Shown here: positions 1 through 14,200 of the stretch, one piece after another
Layout of the letters: each line of letters starts with the position of its first letter
Position numbering within the stretch: position 1 is the first letter of the stretch
Source of the DNA: Burhinus oedicnemus
Lineage: Eukaryota; Chordata; Aves; Charadriiformes; Burhinidae
Direction: 5' to 3'
Length of the DNA: 64,000 bases
Assembly (NCBI GenBank): GCA_008921705.1
Contig: VFFE01007193.1
Span: forward strand, 708,493-772,492
The notes under the pieces: model-generated
Databases searched by the model: none
Seen by the model: only the letters and a program-made list of their open reading frames with translations
What the model was told of the DNA's origin: nothing
Position numbers and translations under genes: made by a program

Positions 1-429
1 GGGCAGGAGCGGGGGGGGCGCTGGGTGCAGCTCGCGTGGGGCACCGTGGGGCCGCGGGGGGTGGGAGGAGGGACACGGACACGGGAGGAGATCCCGCCGG
101 TGCGGCTGCAGCCTCCGTGCGAGGCAGCGTCCCGAGCCGCAGCCGGTCCCTGCCCCGAAGGGCTTCCGATCTGGGCGGTAATTAGCGTTACTGCTCGTTA
201 CCCACGCACCTGCAGGGAGGCGCAGCCAGCGCCCCGCCAGCAGCGGGGCCGGGAGCCCCAGGGGGGGGTCCCGAGCAGGAGCCTGGTCCGCCGGACCCAC
301 AGCTTCGCAGGGCAGCGCTGACAAGGTGTGTTCCCCCCCCCCCGGCCCACCCCCGAGAGCACGGAACGGTGCAGCAGCGAGCAGGGGGTGTTGCAGGCAG
401 AGCTGCGGGCTTTTCAGTCCCTGCACACG

Positions 430-780
430 CTCACGGGTGCGCAGAGGCACACGTGGATGTGCGTGTGCAGGTGTGCACGCATGGAGGCATGCATATATAC
501 CTGCACGTACACACAGGTGTATGGACATACGCGGACACACGTGGACAGGAAGATTCGCAGAGACCTGTGGATGCACACACAGGCACAAACACGTCCATCA
601 GCACATGCGCACACACACAGATGCAGAGGCACGCATGGACAAACACACATACGAACACACACATACACGCATGCACACCTATGCACTCCCCCACACACAC
701 ACTCCGCCTGCCATGCACACCTGTGCACTCCCACACACACACACTCCACCTGCCTTGCACACCAATGCACGAGCCCGTGT
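430..780. repeat. CA-rich degenerate simple repeat with a 42-base tandem duplication
   Basis: The block alternates CA, CACG and GCATGCA-type runs. Its right part holds two near-identical 42-base copies, 679-720 and 721-762, each containing a (CA)n run followed by a CTCC(G/A)CCTGCC segment. Open frames crossing it are low complexity (His/Thr or Cys/Val rich) and are not genes. Confidence 0.8.
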
Positions 781-3700
781 GCCGGAGCAGCCCCCGCTGC
801 CCCCCACGTCCCCTGCGAGGCTGCGCCGCGGGTCCCGGCTGCTCCACCGCATTGTTGGCGGCAGCAGGAAGCCGTGCTGGGTTCTGCTGCAAACAAATCC
901 AGCCAGGGCACCCCGACAGCGCAGCTCGAGCGCACCCCGACCTCACGCTGTGCTCAGCTGCCACCCGCTCCCCAGGGGACGGGGCTGCCAGGGTGGGCTG
1001 CACAGCTGCGTTGGCACCTTCATGGCACGGCCACAGGGACAGTCCAGACACCTTGTGCCCTTCCTAGCCAGGGAGGATGTTGTGCGGGCTGGCACCGGTG
1101 TGGGTGCAGAGAGCCAGGGTGCTCTCCCCTTTGTGGGGGTGGGCTGGGGGCCAGACGCCCCCCATGCCTGGCCATGCTCAGAGGGGCTGCAGCCTCCCCA
1201 GGCATGCAGGGAGCCGAAGGCCTCCCCTCTTCTCCCTCCTCTGGGGGCAAGTAGCAATCCTGGAGAGAATGAACTGGCTTTAACCCTGCTGGGGGGAGCT
1301 GCATCCCTCTGGCCCTCCCTCTGGCCCTCCTCCCTGTATCCTCCATCCTACTGTGGTGGAGGTTCCCAGGGTGGGCACGGCACTGGGGTCGCCCCCTCCA
1401 TTCAGGGCTCGGCGGAGGGCCTGGTGCTGCCCGGTTCCCACCGTGGCTCTCAAAGCTGCTAATTAGCCCCCATCTGGCGGCAGTGGCCGGGCCCCGGCGG
1501 GGAGGCCAGGGACATTGTCCGCAGGAATGCCTTTCAGTGCCGCCGGCCAGCCGGGCCCCGCCAGCTGCATCGCCAACAATGCGCCGTGGCTGGGATGAAC
1601 CGGCCTCCATGCTCCTGAGCACTGGCCACCCCGGACGGCATGAGGACCACGATGGGCTTCACCGCTGTGGCGGGTGTCATGGCACACGTGGCATGGCTGC
1701 CCTGGCTGCCGGTGGCCCTCACCCACGGGACATCCCTGGCTGCGGGACACCCTCACCCCAGCCCTCTGCATCTTGGGGTGCTGGGGCCAGGGATGGGGTG
1801 CTGAGGTTGGGGCTGCCAGTGTGGCTCCGCGATGCTGGCCTGGCCACAGCTGGGCACAGGGTCCCGGCACAGTGTGCTGGCCAGCATGGCCAGTGTTGTC
1901 CAGCAAGACAGATAGCTTCATTTCCATGTCAATTCTGGGAACGGGGCGCACGGCGCGGTAACAGCGGCCTCGGCCATATGGCGCTGGCTGGGCTCAGCCC
2001 GGCCGGGGGGGGCGGCTGCTTTGCACAGAGCAGGGGTTGCCCGGCAGCCGAGGACATCAAAGCCCCCAGCCACCCCCCGCCCCACCGGGACCACACAGGG
2101 CATGGCCGTGCTGGGCCAGCGAGGGGCCACGGTGATGATGGGGATGTGGGCCAGCTGGCAGCACCCAGTCCCGTGCTCCAGCACGCAGGGCTCTGCAGGG
2201 CTGCAGGCAGGAGGAGGGAAGGCACCACAGACACCATGGGTCAGGCTGGGGGTTCCCCAGTGAATGGGACCCCCAAGCCCATGCTGCTTCTGTCCTGGCT
2301 GGGGGCTGGGCTCCATCTAGGTCTCCTCACCCCATGGCAGCCACAAATCGTCCCTGGGGCCATGCACACCTCTGCCCTGGGGCTGTGCAGAGCCTCCAGC
2401 GCCCTGTGCCCGCAGGATGGTGCTGAGCCAGGGCTGCAGATGTGAGCCGGGGCCGGCTGCACAGCTGGAGGGGGGCTGAAGCCTGAGAAAGCCCCTGCGT
2501 GTTCCCCTCCCGCCTTCTCCCTTCCCGTCCCTGGCTCCATCCGCTGCAGCCCAGACCAGCTGGAGCCAGGCGGCCCTTCCTGGGATTTATTCCAGCTTCC
2601 TGCCCCTCCTCACCGGCCGGCCGGGGCCGGGGCTGCTCTCGGCTGCTTCCTCTCCCTGCTTGCGGCCGCCGGCCGGGCGCCACCGCTGGCACCCACCACG
2701 CTGCAGGACCCTGGCTCTCACCGCCGGTACCCCCACCGCAGCCGGGCATCCCCGGCCCTGCACGGTGGGGCACGAGGTGTGCTGCACCGGGGACTGCAGC
2801 ACCCAGCACCCATCACCCATCCCACCAGCTGCGCTCCCGGCCACGGTGGGGAGGTTCTGCAGGGCTCTGGGGATGACCAGCCCCGGTGTTCCCGCTCCGC
2901 CCCAGCCACCAGCACTCCCCACCCATGAAACCAGCATCCCACTGCCTAGCATTTGCACCCAGGGGTGCCCCACCGGCTCAGCCCATCCCACCCTGCTGCA
3001 ATCCCCAGCAGGAGCTTGGCATGAGGGGAGGGTGCCCAGGGGCTCCCCCCGCCAGTGGGCACCTACATTGCTGCCCCAGGGGGCCATGGGCAGGGGGAGG
3101 GGGGAATCACCCCAAACCCCACAGCTGCCAGCAGCAGGGCAGGCTGGCTCTGGTCATGGCCCCTGCTGGGCCCAGCTCCATGGATGGAGGTTTCCTGCCA
3201 GAGCCGGTGTGTTCGGGTTTCCGTTGCCCCCCTGAGCCGGAGGGACCCTGTGGCGAGGGGAAGGTGGCCCAGCAGTGGCCCAGACAGAGTGGAGCCGTGC
3301 AGCTGCGGCAGTGCCGGGAGCGGAGGTGCTGCAGGGCCCAGGTGCAGCAGGCGAGCAAGCCCGGGGCCACCAAGGCGCCGGCTCCACTGGCGGCTCCTTG
3401 CAGGGCCCGGTGCGCTTCCTTCCTCTGGCCCAGCCCTGGCTTATCAACCGGGCAGGGTGAGGGGTGACCCCGCTCTCTCCTCCCCAGGCTTTCCGCTCCC
3501 TGCAGCTCCGGGCTCTGGGAAAGCTCCTGGCTCGCTGCCGTGCTCCCACCGCACATACAGTTGACAAGAGCATCCTTGAACTCTGCAGGGCAGCAGGGAG
3601 GCAGGACGGCAATGTTGGGGCTGGGGGTACTATGTGCAACCCCCAGCCTGCTCCTGCACTCTTGGGGGCTCTGGAGGCTGCATGGGTACAGGTGTGCGGC

Positions 3701-3974
3701 CACTATGGCATCAGGCTCCCACCACCCGAAGCTGGGCAAGATGCAGAACCTCGCAGGACACTATGCCAGGCCCACACTGGGGTGTACATGCCGTCACAGT
3801 GAGCTGGGTCCCGGCTTGGGGCAGGGTGCTGCACCCCGCGGCAGAGCCAGAATCATTTTCCATGGGACACTGGAGGCTGGTGAAATCACATCTGGAGTCT
3901 AGACTCAGCGACTCCATGGGCCGGGCCTGGCGGCTGCACCATGCCCAGGCCCTGCTGCACACTGTTTGCTTAGC

Positions 3975-4210
3975 TGGAGGTATTTAATTGGAATTAAAGT
4001 GGCCCCTCTTGTTTTTGCGGACAGGGCTGTTGGAAAAGGAGCTGTAAGTCATAGAAAACATCTGTAGGAGACTTCGAAGGGTCATTAGATGGCAGAACGC
4101 GAGGCGCCACTTTTAGTGCTTGCAGCCGACGTGGGGAATAATGGTTCAATACGGCTTTTGTGGAGGGGCTGCCAAGCCAGCAAACACTTTCTATTTATTC
4201 TGGCAGTGGG
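3975..4210. promoter_or_regulatory. Candidate non-coding regulatory island
   Basis: About 235 bases with roughly balanced base composition and almost no simple sequence, set in surroundings of much higher GC. It includes E-box cores (CATCTG), a GGCGCC palindrome of the kind bound by BMP-SMADs, and TATTTATT-type sequence. The call rests on composition and motifs only. The idea that it serves the gene beyond the left edge is a guess. Confidence 0.25.
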
Positions 4211-4978
4211 CATGGCCGGAGGGATGCAGGATCCTCTGCACGCCTGCCCCAGGGGTGGGCAGGGAGGACATTGCTGGTGCTGCAGGACACACAGCAGCCG
4301 GCCCCAGCAGGAGCCAAGGCAGCTGCTGGAGCTGCCCCTGCCTGTGGCCGCTCCAGCCCCCCTGCCTGAACCGACCCCCCCTGCCTGTCCCAGCCCCAGG
4401 GGGTACAGGCTAGTGCCTGGCTCGCTGCAAGGAGAGGGGACAGCCCACGCTGCCTTCACCCCACTCTGGGGCTGGGTTTAGGGTCACTGAGCTTTCCCTC
4501 CTATGTCTGCTTCCCCAGGCTGTGGGGACTCAGCTCCAGCTCACTAAGCCCCCCAGCAGCCGAGGCGGAGCTCATCCCCATTCTGCCGGGTCCCTGCACC
4601 CTGATCCCTACTCACCCACCCCGTTCTGGAGCCAGACCGCTGCTCAAACCCGCCCCCGGGCACAGGTTGGGGATCAGCGACTGCAGCCCTAAATCTGGGT
4701 GTTGAGGGGCACGGGTGGGGGGGCAGGCAGGCTCTGAAGCTGGCTGGGGGAAGGCTGAGCACCAGAGGAGTGGGAGGGGGAAGGGGACAGTCACTTGGAA
4801 ACAGCCAGACAACGGCCACGGGCCCCACAGGGAGAACAAGGCTGCTGGAGAGCCGGAACGCTGATCCCGGTGCTGGCCACGCAGCTGAGCAGGGACTACA
4901 AGCTGGAGCAGTGGCCATGGCAAGGGCTGCCGGCACGGCCCCAGCACTTCCAGACCAGCACTCCTTCCTTCGACATGG

Positions 4979-4984
4979 TTTAAT
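4979..4984 (-). terminator. HM13: HM13 polyadenylation signal (ATTAAA)
   Basis: The minus strand reads ATTAAA about 285 bases after the HM13 stop codon, in an AT-rich patch (4975-5025) that contrasts with GC-rich DNA beyond it. It is the first plausible poly(A) hexamer downstream and implies a short 3' UTR of about 0.3 kb. Confidence 0.6.
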
Positions 4985-5268
4985 ATGAGAGAAAGCAAAT
5001 GCACAATACAAAATTTAAAAACCGGCCTGTGGTTTGCCCCCCACCCGCCTTGTATCCCCGTAGGAGATAAACAGGCAGGGGGGTGGCAGCGCGGCCCCGG
5101 GGGGCCGGCAGGGGGGTGGCTATGTGGCATACATCGATACCCCACCTGGGTGGCTGCTCCGACACACACAACACGATGCTCTTGCACAATAGTTTTCGTC
5201 GTCTGTCACTTGCAGAGGGTCTGGAAGGGCCCCAGCCCAGCGGCGCCAGGCACAGCCCACGGGCAAGG

Positions 5269-8200
5269 TCACTTTTCCTTCTTGGCGGCTTCTGTCGTCT
5301 CGTCTTTGGAGGCCCCTGGCACATCCTTGGGGGTAGAGCTCTCCTCGTACCTGGGGACAAGAGGGACAAGATGGAGCAGTGAGTGGGGCCAGAGACCTGT
5401 GCCAGCTGGGGACAGCCCAGCCTGGGGCAGCAGGCTTAGGGTCTGCCCTGCTGCAGCAGCCGTGCCATGCCAAGGAGGGGGTGGGCTCCAGCCATCAGCT
5501 CCCCAGTGTAGGAAACCCAATAGGGCAGAGCAACGAGTGCTGTGACACCCCCCCCCGGCCCCAGACACCTCCAACAACGCGGTACATGAAGCCAGGGGCT
5601 GGGACTTCCCCTGGCCAAGCCATCAGGCCAGCATTGTGCCCAGGGTTCTGTCCCCACTTCTGAGAGTGCCATTGGATATCCTGGATAGCACCATGCTTCC
5701 CCCCATGCTGAGCGCTGGTGCCTGCGGGGCTGGTTAGTGGGGGGAGCTGCAGCAAGATGAACAGCAGCAACTTCCCCCAGGGTCTTGCTCTTCTGGCTGC
5801 AAACCCCCCCAGCACTGTCCCCAAGGCCCTGGCAAAAGAAACTCGTGAGCGCTACCATCCAGCAGGAAGCACAAGGGCAGAGATGCCAAATCCTCTCCCC
5901 CTTTACAGTCTCTCCTCAAAGACGGGGAGAGAAGCCATCCCGGAGCAGCGAGGCAACAGCTACTGCCTCTGCCCAGGGAAAGGGGAGAGCCAGGACCAGC
6001 CCCTACCTGGCCAGAGCGACAGTGAAAGGGCACCGCGTGCGATTGCTACATGGCACTAGGGCTTTGCTGCCGGCGTCGGCGGGGACAGGACAGTTTCTGC
6101 TGCATGGAATCAGCAAGGCTGGCCGGCGAGCCGGACACGGTGGGGAAGTGGGTAAGTCTTGGTGTGTGTGGCAAGATTTCAGCAGAGGATTCATAGCTGC
6201 AGGAGAGAGGGGAAGCAGGAGGGGAAAGGGGGAAGATGAAGACAGAAAAGGGGAGGCGGGGAAAGAGAGAAAAAGCAGAAGAGTTTTGGACTGACACTGC
6301 TGCAAACCCACCACCCTGCACAGCCAGCCTGCTGTCCCCTCCGTCTGCCGGCACCTGCTAGCTCAGGCTGGGGTGGCCCCAGTGCTGTGCTGGCAGGCTC
6401 CTGCCTGCACATCCCTTGCCTGCAGACCCCAGGGTAGGGCTGCAGCATGGAAGAGTGAGGGCTGAGACTGGAGGAGAAGGCAGCTCCCGCTGGCATGAGT
6501 AGAGCCAGGCAGCGGGAGCCCAAAGGAGAGCAAGCCCAGGTACTGGGAAGGCAGCGGCAGAGGGGCCCAGGGGCTGCGCAGGCAGTAGACTGATGTGCAA
6601 GACCCTCTCCTGCTGCTGGAGGACCATGTGTCAGGACCAGGACAGGTTTCCCACTGCTGACAGCTGATGGAGGCAAAGGTTACTGCCTGCCTAGGGAGGC
6701 TTGGCAAGGCTGGGAACTGCGAAACTGATCCTGATGTCACCCACAGCTCCATCAGCACACCCTTTCCCAGGCCTGCAGCACAGATCTGCTCGCTGCCACC
6801 CTCCCTGCAGCGCTGTTGTACTCGCCACTGCATCAGACCCTTGCTGCCCTCTCCCAGGGCAGCTGACGGCTGCAGTGAGACCATGTGCAGGCAGCTCGCT
6901 GTGTGCAGGCAGCTGGCCAGCAGAGACCACAGGGGAACTGCCAGCTCCGGGCTGCCGTCAGCGTGGGGAGGATCAGGGCACACCAAAGCTGCACAGGGGG
7001 AGCTAAACCTGGTGGGATTCCTGCGGTGGGAGCCACTGCCCTCCAGGCACAAGTCTCATCGCATCCCACTTCCTCTGCCTGCAACTGGAATGACTTCAGG
7101 GGGGGCTGGACCCCAGGGCCCATCAAGGTTCCAACCCCCCAGCCTCCTTCACTTGCCCCGGCAGCACTCGGCAAACAACAGCAGGCAGCACTAGCCCCTT
7201 GTGCCTGGCTGCCAGGCTCCCCGGGTGCCTTGCTGCCAGGCAGGCCGGACTTGCAGCTTATTTCTCCCGAGTTTCTTGGCATGGGAGGCGGTGCTGCTGT
7301 CAACTGGTGAGTCACAGCACCGGGGAGAGCGGCTGCAGGATCCCAGGTGCACAGGAAGGACGATCCCAGGACACTCAGCGCCTGCAGCAGTGATCGTCAG
7401 AAGCAAACATCAAAGGACGGGCAGGTGCGGCAGGGCTGGGGAGCCGGCCCAGCTGACAGCCTGGTGGGAACACGCATACCTGCATCTCCCAGGGGAAGGG
7501 AAGGAGGCAAGGGCAGCTGGCTCCCCACTGTGCCCCAGTCAGGTGCTGGTTTCCCTCTGAGCAGGCAGAGGGTTCAGGCAGGCCCCACGGCCAGGGGCAG
7601 CCTCAGAGCAGGGAGGCTGCGGGGTACATGGCCCTGCTTTGGGATGGATGTTCCCTTCCCTCCTCTGCTTCAGCCATCCTCAGACAAGCAGTGGGCCACC
7701 ACTGAGCCTCAAGCACAACTGGCCGGAGCACAGTGGAGAAACAGCTCCCAGGCAGACCAGACCATGCTCCGCATGGCTCAGAGGGGACAATCCAAGCAGG
7801 AGACCAAAGCTGACCGCAAACAGGCAAATGCCTGGAGCGTGGCAGGATGAGAGAAGGGCTGGAGCGTAAGAGCACAGACCCCTTTCTCTGCACCTAGAGT
7901 CCCCAAGGCAGGGAGACTGCTGCAAACCAGGATACTTCACCCGAGTGAGGAGGCTGGGATGTGCTCAAACCAGCCCTGGCTGCACTCGCAGCTGGATCCG
8001 GCTCTTTTCTCCCCCACCCACAGGCCCTGGGACACAATGACCAAGTATGTCGGCACCAGGTGTGCGGTCCCACCCTCCCCTGCCTGCCAGCGCATGGGAA
8101 GAGTTTGTCACCGGGGCGTAAAGCAATACCAGATGCTGCCTGCCTGTTGGTACTGCACCAAAGCTCCCAGCCGGCTACGAGGAGGTGGCTGGAGCCAGGG

Positions 8201-11200
8201 CCGGCGTGTACAAACACAGACCCACTCCCTCCACCCACGCATGTGCACACGCACACCCAGAGCGTGCCCAGATGAACCCGTCCCTCCAGCTGTGCCCAGG
8301 CGTGGGAACATCTGCACGCTTCATGCGCTCCAGCGCCGCAGGCAAAACAGCTCCGTCCCCAGCTGACGCTCACCTGAACATTTCAGTTACTTCTCCCTTT
8401 GCCAAGGCCACAAGAAGTGGGAATCCGATGCATGCGGGGACCAGGTACAGAAGAGCAGGCTGTCAGGAAGAAAAACAACCGTTAAACCAAACCACAAATC
8501 ACTCCCTGGAAGGAGCACAAGGGGAGCTGGCCCTGTCCCCTCTGCACCCATGGTGTCTGCCACAGCACTGCACACAGGATTAATACCCCAGAAAGCGGCT
8601 TCAAGACCCAAGTTACAGCTGCAGCAGCACAAAACCCTCGCTGTGAGGTCTCAGCGGGCCATGAACACACTGAGGGCCCCTGTGCAGACCAGGGACGGTA
8701 TCCATGGCATGTGGGCTCCCAAGGTCCCTTCTGCAGCACTGAGAGTGGGTCTTCAGGGGCAGCTTTGTTGCAAAGAGCCACAAAAACACAGGGCAGCCCA
8801 GCTGAGGTACTGTTGTTGGAAATGCAGCTGCCTTAACCAGCCTTGCCCCAAGCAGGACTCAGCTCCAGCCAGGCACACAAGCTTTGGGCAGTGAAAGGTA
8901 CAGGCAGGCACTGGAAAAGCAAAGCTAAGAGAAGGAATGCGTCTACTTTTTCCTGGCATGATGTAGGAACCTTGTGGCCAAGCTGGCGTGTCCCACTTGG
9001 GACGTGCATCTGCAGGAGGCAGCATGGTGGAGCTCACCTGGGCGTGCTTGAAGATGTGCATGATGAATATGGTCAGGCCCAGCCCGAAGATGTAGGCCAC
9101 AAAGCTGGTGTAGAAATACGTGTGTGTGTTCTTCTTCAAGCTGTAGGGAAAGGGAGCAGAGCCCAGTGACCTTGAGTTTGGGATGCCAGTGGCCAAAACA
9201 GAGCTGGATCAGCGTTCTTAGCCACCTTTCACCGTGCTGGGGCACGAGGAGCTGTGCTCTGCCCCCACTCTCAGGCCAGCACAGAGACTGCCACCAGCAC
9301 AGACCCTGGTCCCGTGGGAGCAGTGTGGGACTGAATGGGGTGACGCCCAGGTGAGCGGCTGGGGAAGGGAAGGAGGACCGCGATCCTGCTGCTGGATGGC
9401 TACTGGCAGGGAGGAATCGGTACTGTGACCTAGGGAGATGGTCCCACCTTCTTGGGGGAGGCAAGGCCAGTTTCTGGCACCCTGCTCTCTGCATGTGCTG
9501 TTTTATCACAGGGCGGGCTGCAGGAACTGGGATTCCCAGCAGGTGCCGGCAGGATGTGGGTGGAAACACCTGGAAGAGTTGGCACAGACCAGAGGGTCTG
9601 TGCAACTGCAGCCGGAGCAGGGCCACACCACCGCAGTTGCATGAAGTGGCCCATTCCCAGCAGCTCCCCAGTGGAGACTTTCAGTGTGGGGCAACTGCTG
9701 AAAGCAACACCCCGGTGGTAGATGCAGCTTCCCTATGTAGCAGGAGCTGCTTCCCCCAATGTCAATGGCAACCCAGAGGCAGCCAGCACTGCCGGGCACT
9801 GATTTGCATCCACAACAGCATTTCCCAGTTGCCAGCACCCCCGGCTTTTTCCCACGCTGTCGCTGTTTCCCCTTACTGCCATAACACAGCAGCGCTGCCC
9901 TCTCCTTCTCAGTGCCAGGGAGCCAATGAGGCTCTGTGGGGCCATTACGTGCTGTCTGCCCTGCCGTGCGTACACCAACACTCATGAGCTCAAAAAAACC
10001 TCACCCCCAGCGCTCAGGACTTACCTACAAAGCCAGCCCTGCTCACGTCTACTCTTCCAAGAGCTTCCCCTTGCACTGTGCCCCTGTCCCAGGTCCCTAC
10101 GCCAAGCCCCGGAGGGGAGCACACGACTGCACTCCTGGCTTCCTCTTCCCCTTTTCCTCTACAAAAGCAGCTCAAATATGCTGCAAGTTCTAACCTGCCA
10201 GAGACCCTTCCCTGCCGCCCACTCACCTGATGTCAAACCGCAGCAGCAAGGCAATGAAGATCCCTGCGGGGAGAAGGGGACAGTGAGGGGACGGAGGTCT
10301 AGGGAAGGCTGAGGGAGGCAGGGCAGGACCCGCAGCGGCTCCGGGTGCCGTGCCTGGGCTGACAGTGCCCTCTCGCGGCACAAGGCACTGGGACAGCAAC
10401 CGGACCCGGTGGCAGATCCCCAGCCCACGCTGCCCCTCAGCCCCCACAGCCCCCACACCTGGCAGGAGGCCTGCAGGGCTCTGGCATGGCCAAAGGCAGA
10501 GCGAGGCACTCGTTTAGCTCCCTGCAGCCCGTTCAGACAGGCAATCCCGGTCACGTCCCCCCTTCTTCCGTCCTTACCTGGAATGACAATGTCTCCCAGA
10601 CCCAGCATGGCAAAGTTGTCAGCCTCCAGCCCCTTCTCCAGCAGGTCCTGAGGGAAAACCACTACGAGGAGTAGAGAGAGGCAAAGTGAGGGGAATGTCT
10701 GTGCTGAGCAGACCTCAGCACCACTGTGCCTGATGAAGAGGGACTGGAGCAGGGCAAGAACCCTGTCCCTGCCCTCGGCCCCCTCCTCTCCTGCAGCTCC
10801 CCCCTTCTCCTTCCTGGGACAATTCTGGGACAGAAAACTGAGGGATTTGGGGCCAGCCCCATGCACAAGTTCCAACCCACCTCCCAGGACCCAAACCACT
10901 GCACACTCCAAAACAGCAGAAATTCACACCCCTGCTGGTGGGTTTGGTTTTTTTTTCCCCTGTTTGGTGTGGGGGTTTTTTTGTTGTTGTTGGGTGTGGG
11001 TGGTTTTTGGGTTTTGTTTGTTTGTTTTGGTTTGGTTTTTTTTATGAGCAGGTGCAATTGCCCACTCCGGGGGTGCAGACTAACACAGCCAGCTCAGGGC
11101 TCTGCAAACCACCCCTCTCCAGAGACCTGGCCTGACTCCCTGCAGGTCGGTGGCACCACGCAGCAGTCTAAGGGGTCACTTCCTGCACCCATCCCACCTT

Positions 11201-14200
11201 TTGAGCCATCTCCAGAAGCCAGAGGGTGCATGGGGCAGCGATTGCAGCAGAAGGGACAGCCCCTCCTCCAGCACACAGGGAAGATCTACTCACATTTTAT
11301 TGGGGCCTCAAATGATTTGGCAACTGTCACCATCACATTGGTGCCAAAGACCTAGGGACAAGCAAAGGAGTCCAGGGTGACCACAGCTGCGCAGGGACAT
11401 GCACACACTCAGCTACACCCTCACCTCAGGGCCTGGAGCAGCCTTACTGACAGAAAATAGCCAAAGAGCCGCCCAACTGTGAGCAGAGGAGTCCTGCATG
11501 TGAGCCCATCACCCAGAGGAGAAGGCACAGGACAGCGCTCAAGGAGCTAAGCATGTCATGGCTGTCCTACTTTCAAAGCAGCACTGGGGAAACCATTCAT
11601 ATCGCAGAGCCATGGCGCTGCCTTTCCCCAGTACCTACCCCTGTGGGTCAGTTCAGCTCTGATTAGTCAACTCAGTGGAAAGCCTGGATCCTCCTGCACA
11701 GGATGTTATCTGAGGGCAGGAGCTCCCAGCAGAGTCCCAGGCCACCGCCAGGCTGCTGCCCATGAGCTTCCAACGGGGACTGGAGCAATTGTCAGATCAG
11801 CTGCATTTTGCTCTGAGGTCATTTATTTGTACTGCACTATCAGCTTTAAATATTGGCATTGGTCAGGGGACGGACTGTAAACGCATAGGTCAACCACCCT
11901 TATTTCTGTTCCTTTTCATCTCCAAGCCTCCAGTCTTGGCTATACCAGCAGCAGGCACATAAATCAGGTGCTGGTTAGCACTGAGTGAGCAAGATCCCAG
12001 AGCCAGGGATTAACCAAAAACCTTAATGCAAGCACTGGGCACCAGATTTAACTCCTGTAAAGCGCAGCAAGCTCTGGGCATCGCCACGAAGTGACAGGAC
12101 TCCACACTGGGACCAGGGAAAAGTGTCACACGCAAATTCACCCCAAGACTGCATTATCACAGATCCACTGAGCAGTTCTCCTTCCACCTTCAAACCTTCC
12201 TTGATTAAATCTGTGCTAAGTTCCAAGTGACTGGTCCCTCAAGGGACATAGTAAGAGGGTCTCTATTTCAGGATGACCCTTTCATGAGGCTCTGGTGAAA
12301 CACTGACCTGTCGGAGAAGCTGAGGTGGGAGACAGCCGGCAAGCGGAGAGCAGGGAGGGCTGTCCTCTCACCAGCTCTGAAGCGCCATGAAGACACATCC
12401 CAAACAGGGTGTGAGGCACTGGGTGTGCTAAGCCAGAAGGCTGAATCCTCTCCAGCTGAGAGCAGTGGAGGAAGTGGCACACAGACTAACGAACCACAGA
12501 GCTGAGACTGTTAACGAGCCTATGAAACAGGGGCAGCACTAGCCAAGTACAAAGTAACACACAGTAGCCAGGCTTAAATAGGGAAGGATTACTCAGGCAG
12601 CTGCAGAGCTGCTGGACAGACCTCAAGGTATACAAGGCTCTCAGACACTTGGAAACACAGTAATTCAGAAGGTGGACACAGCAGGAAGGACTGAGGAATA
12701 CGGATATTAAAAGGAGAAACATGCACCCAGGTCCATTGCAGAGATAAGGAAAACCTCAAAACGAAGATGTCAGGGCACTGCACTGGGTGAGGGAAAGAGA
12801 CTAGAGGCATCCCAGTGTTTGGTCCTCTGTGCAAGAGAACAGAAGGACGCTAACAAAGCCGGCAGATGACAGAGCTGAGGCACAGCCCATACAAGCAGGA
12901 TCAGCGTACTCCAGAGCAGCCTCATCCTCTGGCCCACCCAGCAGCTCTGTCAGGTGTTGGGATGACCTTAGTGGAGAATACAGGTCACCAGAACTGGATA
13001 AGCCACACACCCAGGTACCCCACAACAGCCCTGATGAGATCCCTGCCAGCCCCGGGCTCTCTAAGACAGAGATTAAAAGAAAATGCATTTCCACATTCTG
13101 CCATTGTTTGATTCTGTCACCATCCCCACCACACCCCTTTGGGCTGAGAAAGTGGAAATCCTGACTGCAAACGTGTGTCCAGCCAGCGTGCTGCCTCTGA
13201 AGAGGCATAACACCACACACATGCCTTCCGCCAACGGCTGCAACTCGCGTCCGCCCCGGGGAACGCTCCCGCTTACCCAGAAGACGTCGTAGATGAAGAG
13301 GCCCCCAAGCAAGATGCAGCCAGTGCTGACGTTGTTCAAGTGCAGCAGCTCCACGCCGTTGAGGGAGAACGCCAACCCGAAGAGATTGTTGGCAATCCAG
13401 TGCTGAAAATGACAGGAAAAGGAGGTTTGGGTCCCACCGCATGTGCCGAACCACAGTCTCAGCCTGCAGATGCCTTGCATGGAAAGGGGCCCCGGTCTGA
13501 TCCAGCCTGGTCCCTGGCCTCCTCGTAACAGGGCTGCAGCTCTCTTACCTTTCTCAGCAGGTACCAGACCCCCACAACACTGCTCAGGGCCAGACATACG
13601 AGATCCTTGGTGTCAAACTCGTAATTCACTATTTCTGCAATAAAACAGATAAGTCACTTTTTGGGCAGCCCGGGCAGCTCCCCTTCCCGCGCAGGGCAGA
13701 GATGAGCGACTTTACAGCAGGGAAACAATACAGACCACAGTGCTTACATCCCAAACGAGGGAACGGTACCCACAGAAATGGCTGTGCTCACAGTAAACAC
13801 ATGCAAACTGCATGCGAGTGAGCAGGCGGCCCTGGCAAGCCCAGACCTTCCCCTTCAGCCAGACACTGCCGCATGGACAGCACCTGCGATCCTTCTGTCA
13901 ATAAGGAAATTGGATTCAGGCGCTGTCTAAGGCAGGGAGAAGCAGATCTTCTCCCTCTTCATGCACCAGTTAACTCCTGGTGGTATCACTACAAGTATTC
14001 CCTTACCAGTAACGCTACTGGGCAGGAAACTTAGCAAAGCATCTTCTACCAGTGCAAAGATTTGAATCATATCAGTTAAGGCAGCATAAAAAAGTCAGTA
14101 CTATGCTATCCAGGGAGCTTAAATAAAGGCAGTGCAATTAATAGTGGCCACAGCGCCATTCCTATAGTGCTCTGGGATCTGTTTCTGGGGTTTTGCTGCC

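Larger units (their letters stand above)
1..4958. other. GC-rich intergenic region left of HM13
   Basis: I see no coding exon I can support. The long open frames here overlap on several strands and come from GC-rich or CA-rich composition with few stop codons. The first 330 bases are CpG-rich. Short, less GC-rich islands stand out at about 1880-1950 and 3975-4210. In human the next gene beyond the HM13 3' end is ID1 in the same orientation, so this stretch may be ID1 upstream DNA. ID1 itself is not visible, so that is inference from known gene order. Confidence 0.6.

Noticed and set aside
326..1462. Three overlapping plus-strand frames of 230-380 residues
   Set aside because: They run through a CA-rich simple repeat and translate as His/Thr or Pro-rich low complexity in all three frames, which marks composition rather than coding.
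1974..1983. CCATATGGCG as a serum response CArG box
   Set aside because: A CArG box needs six A/T bases between CC and GG; here there are only four.
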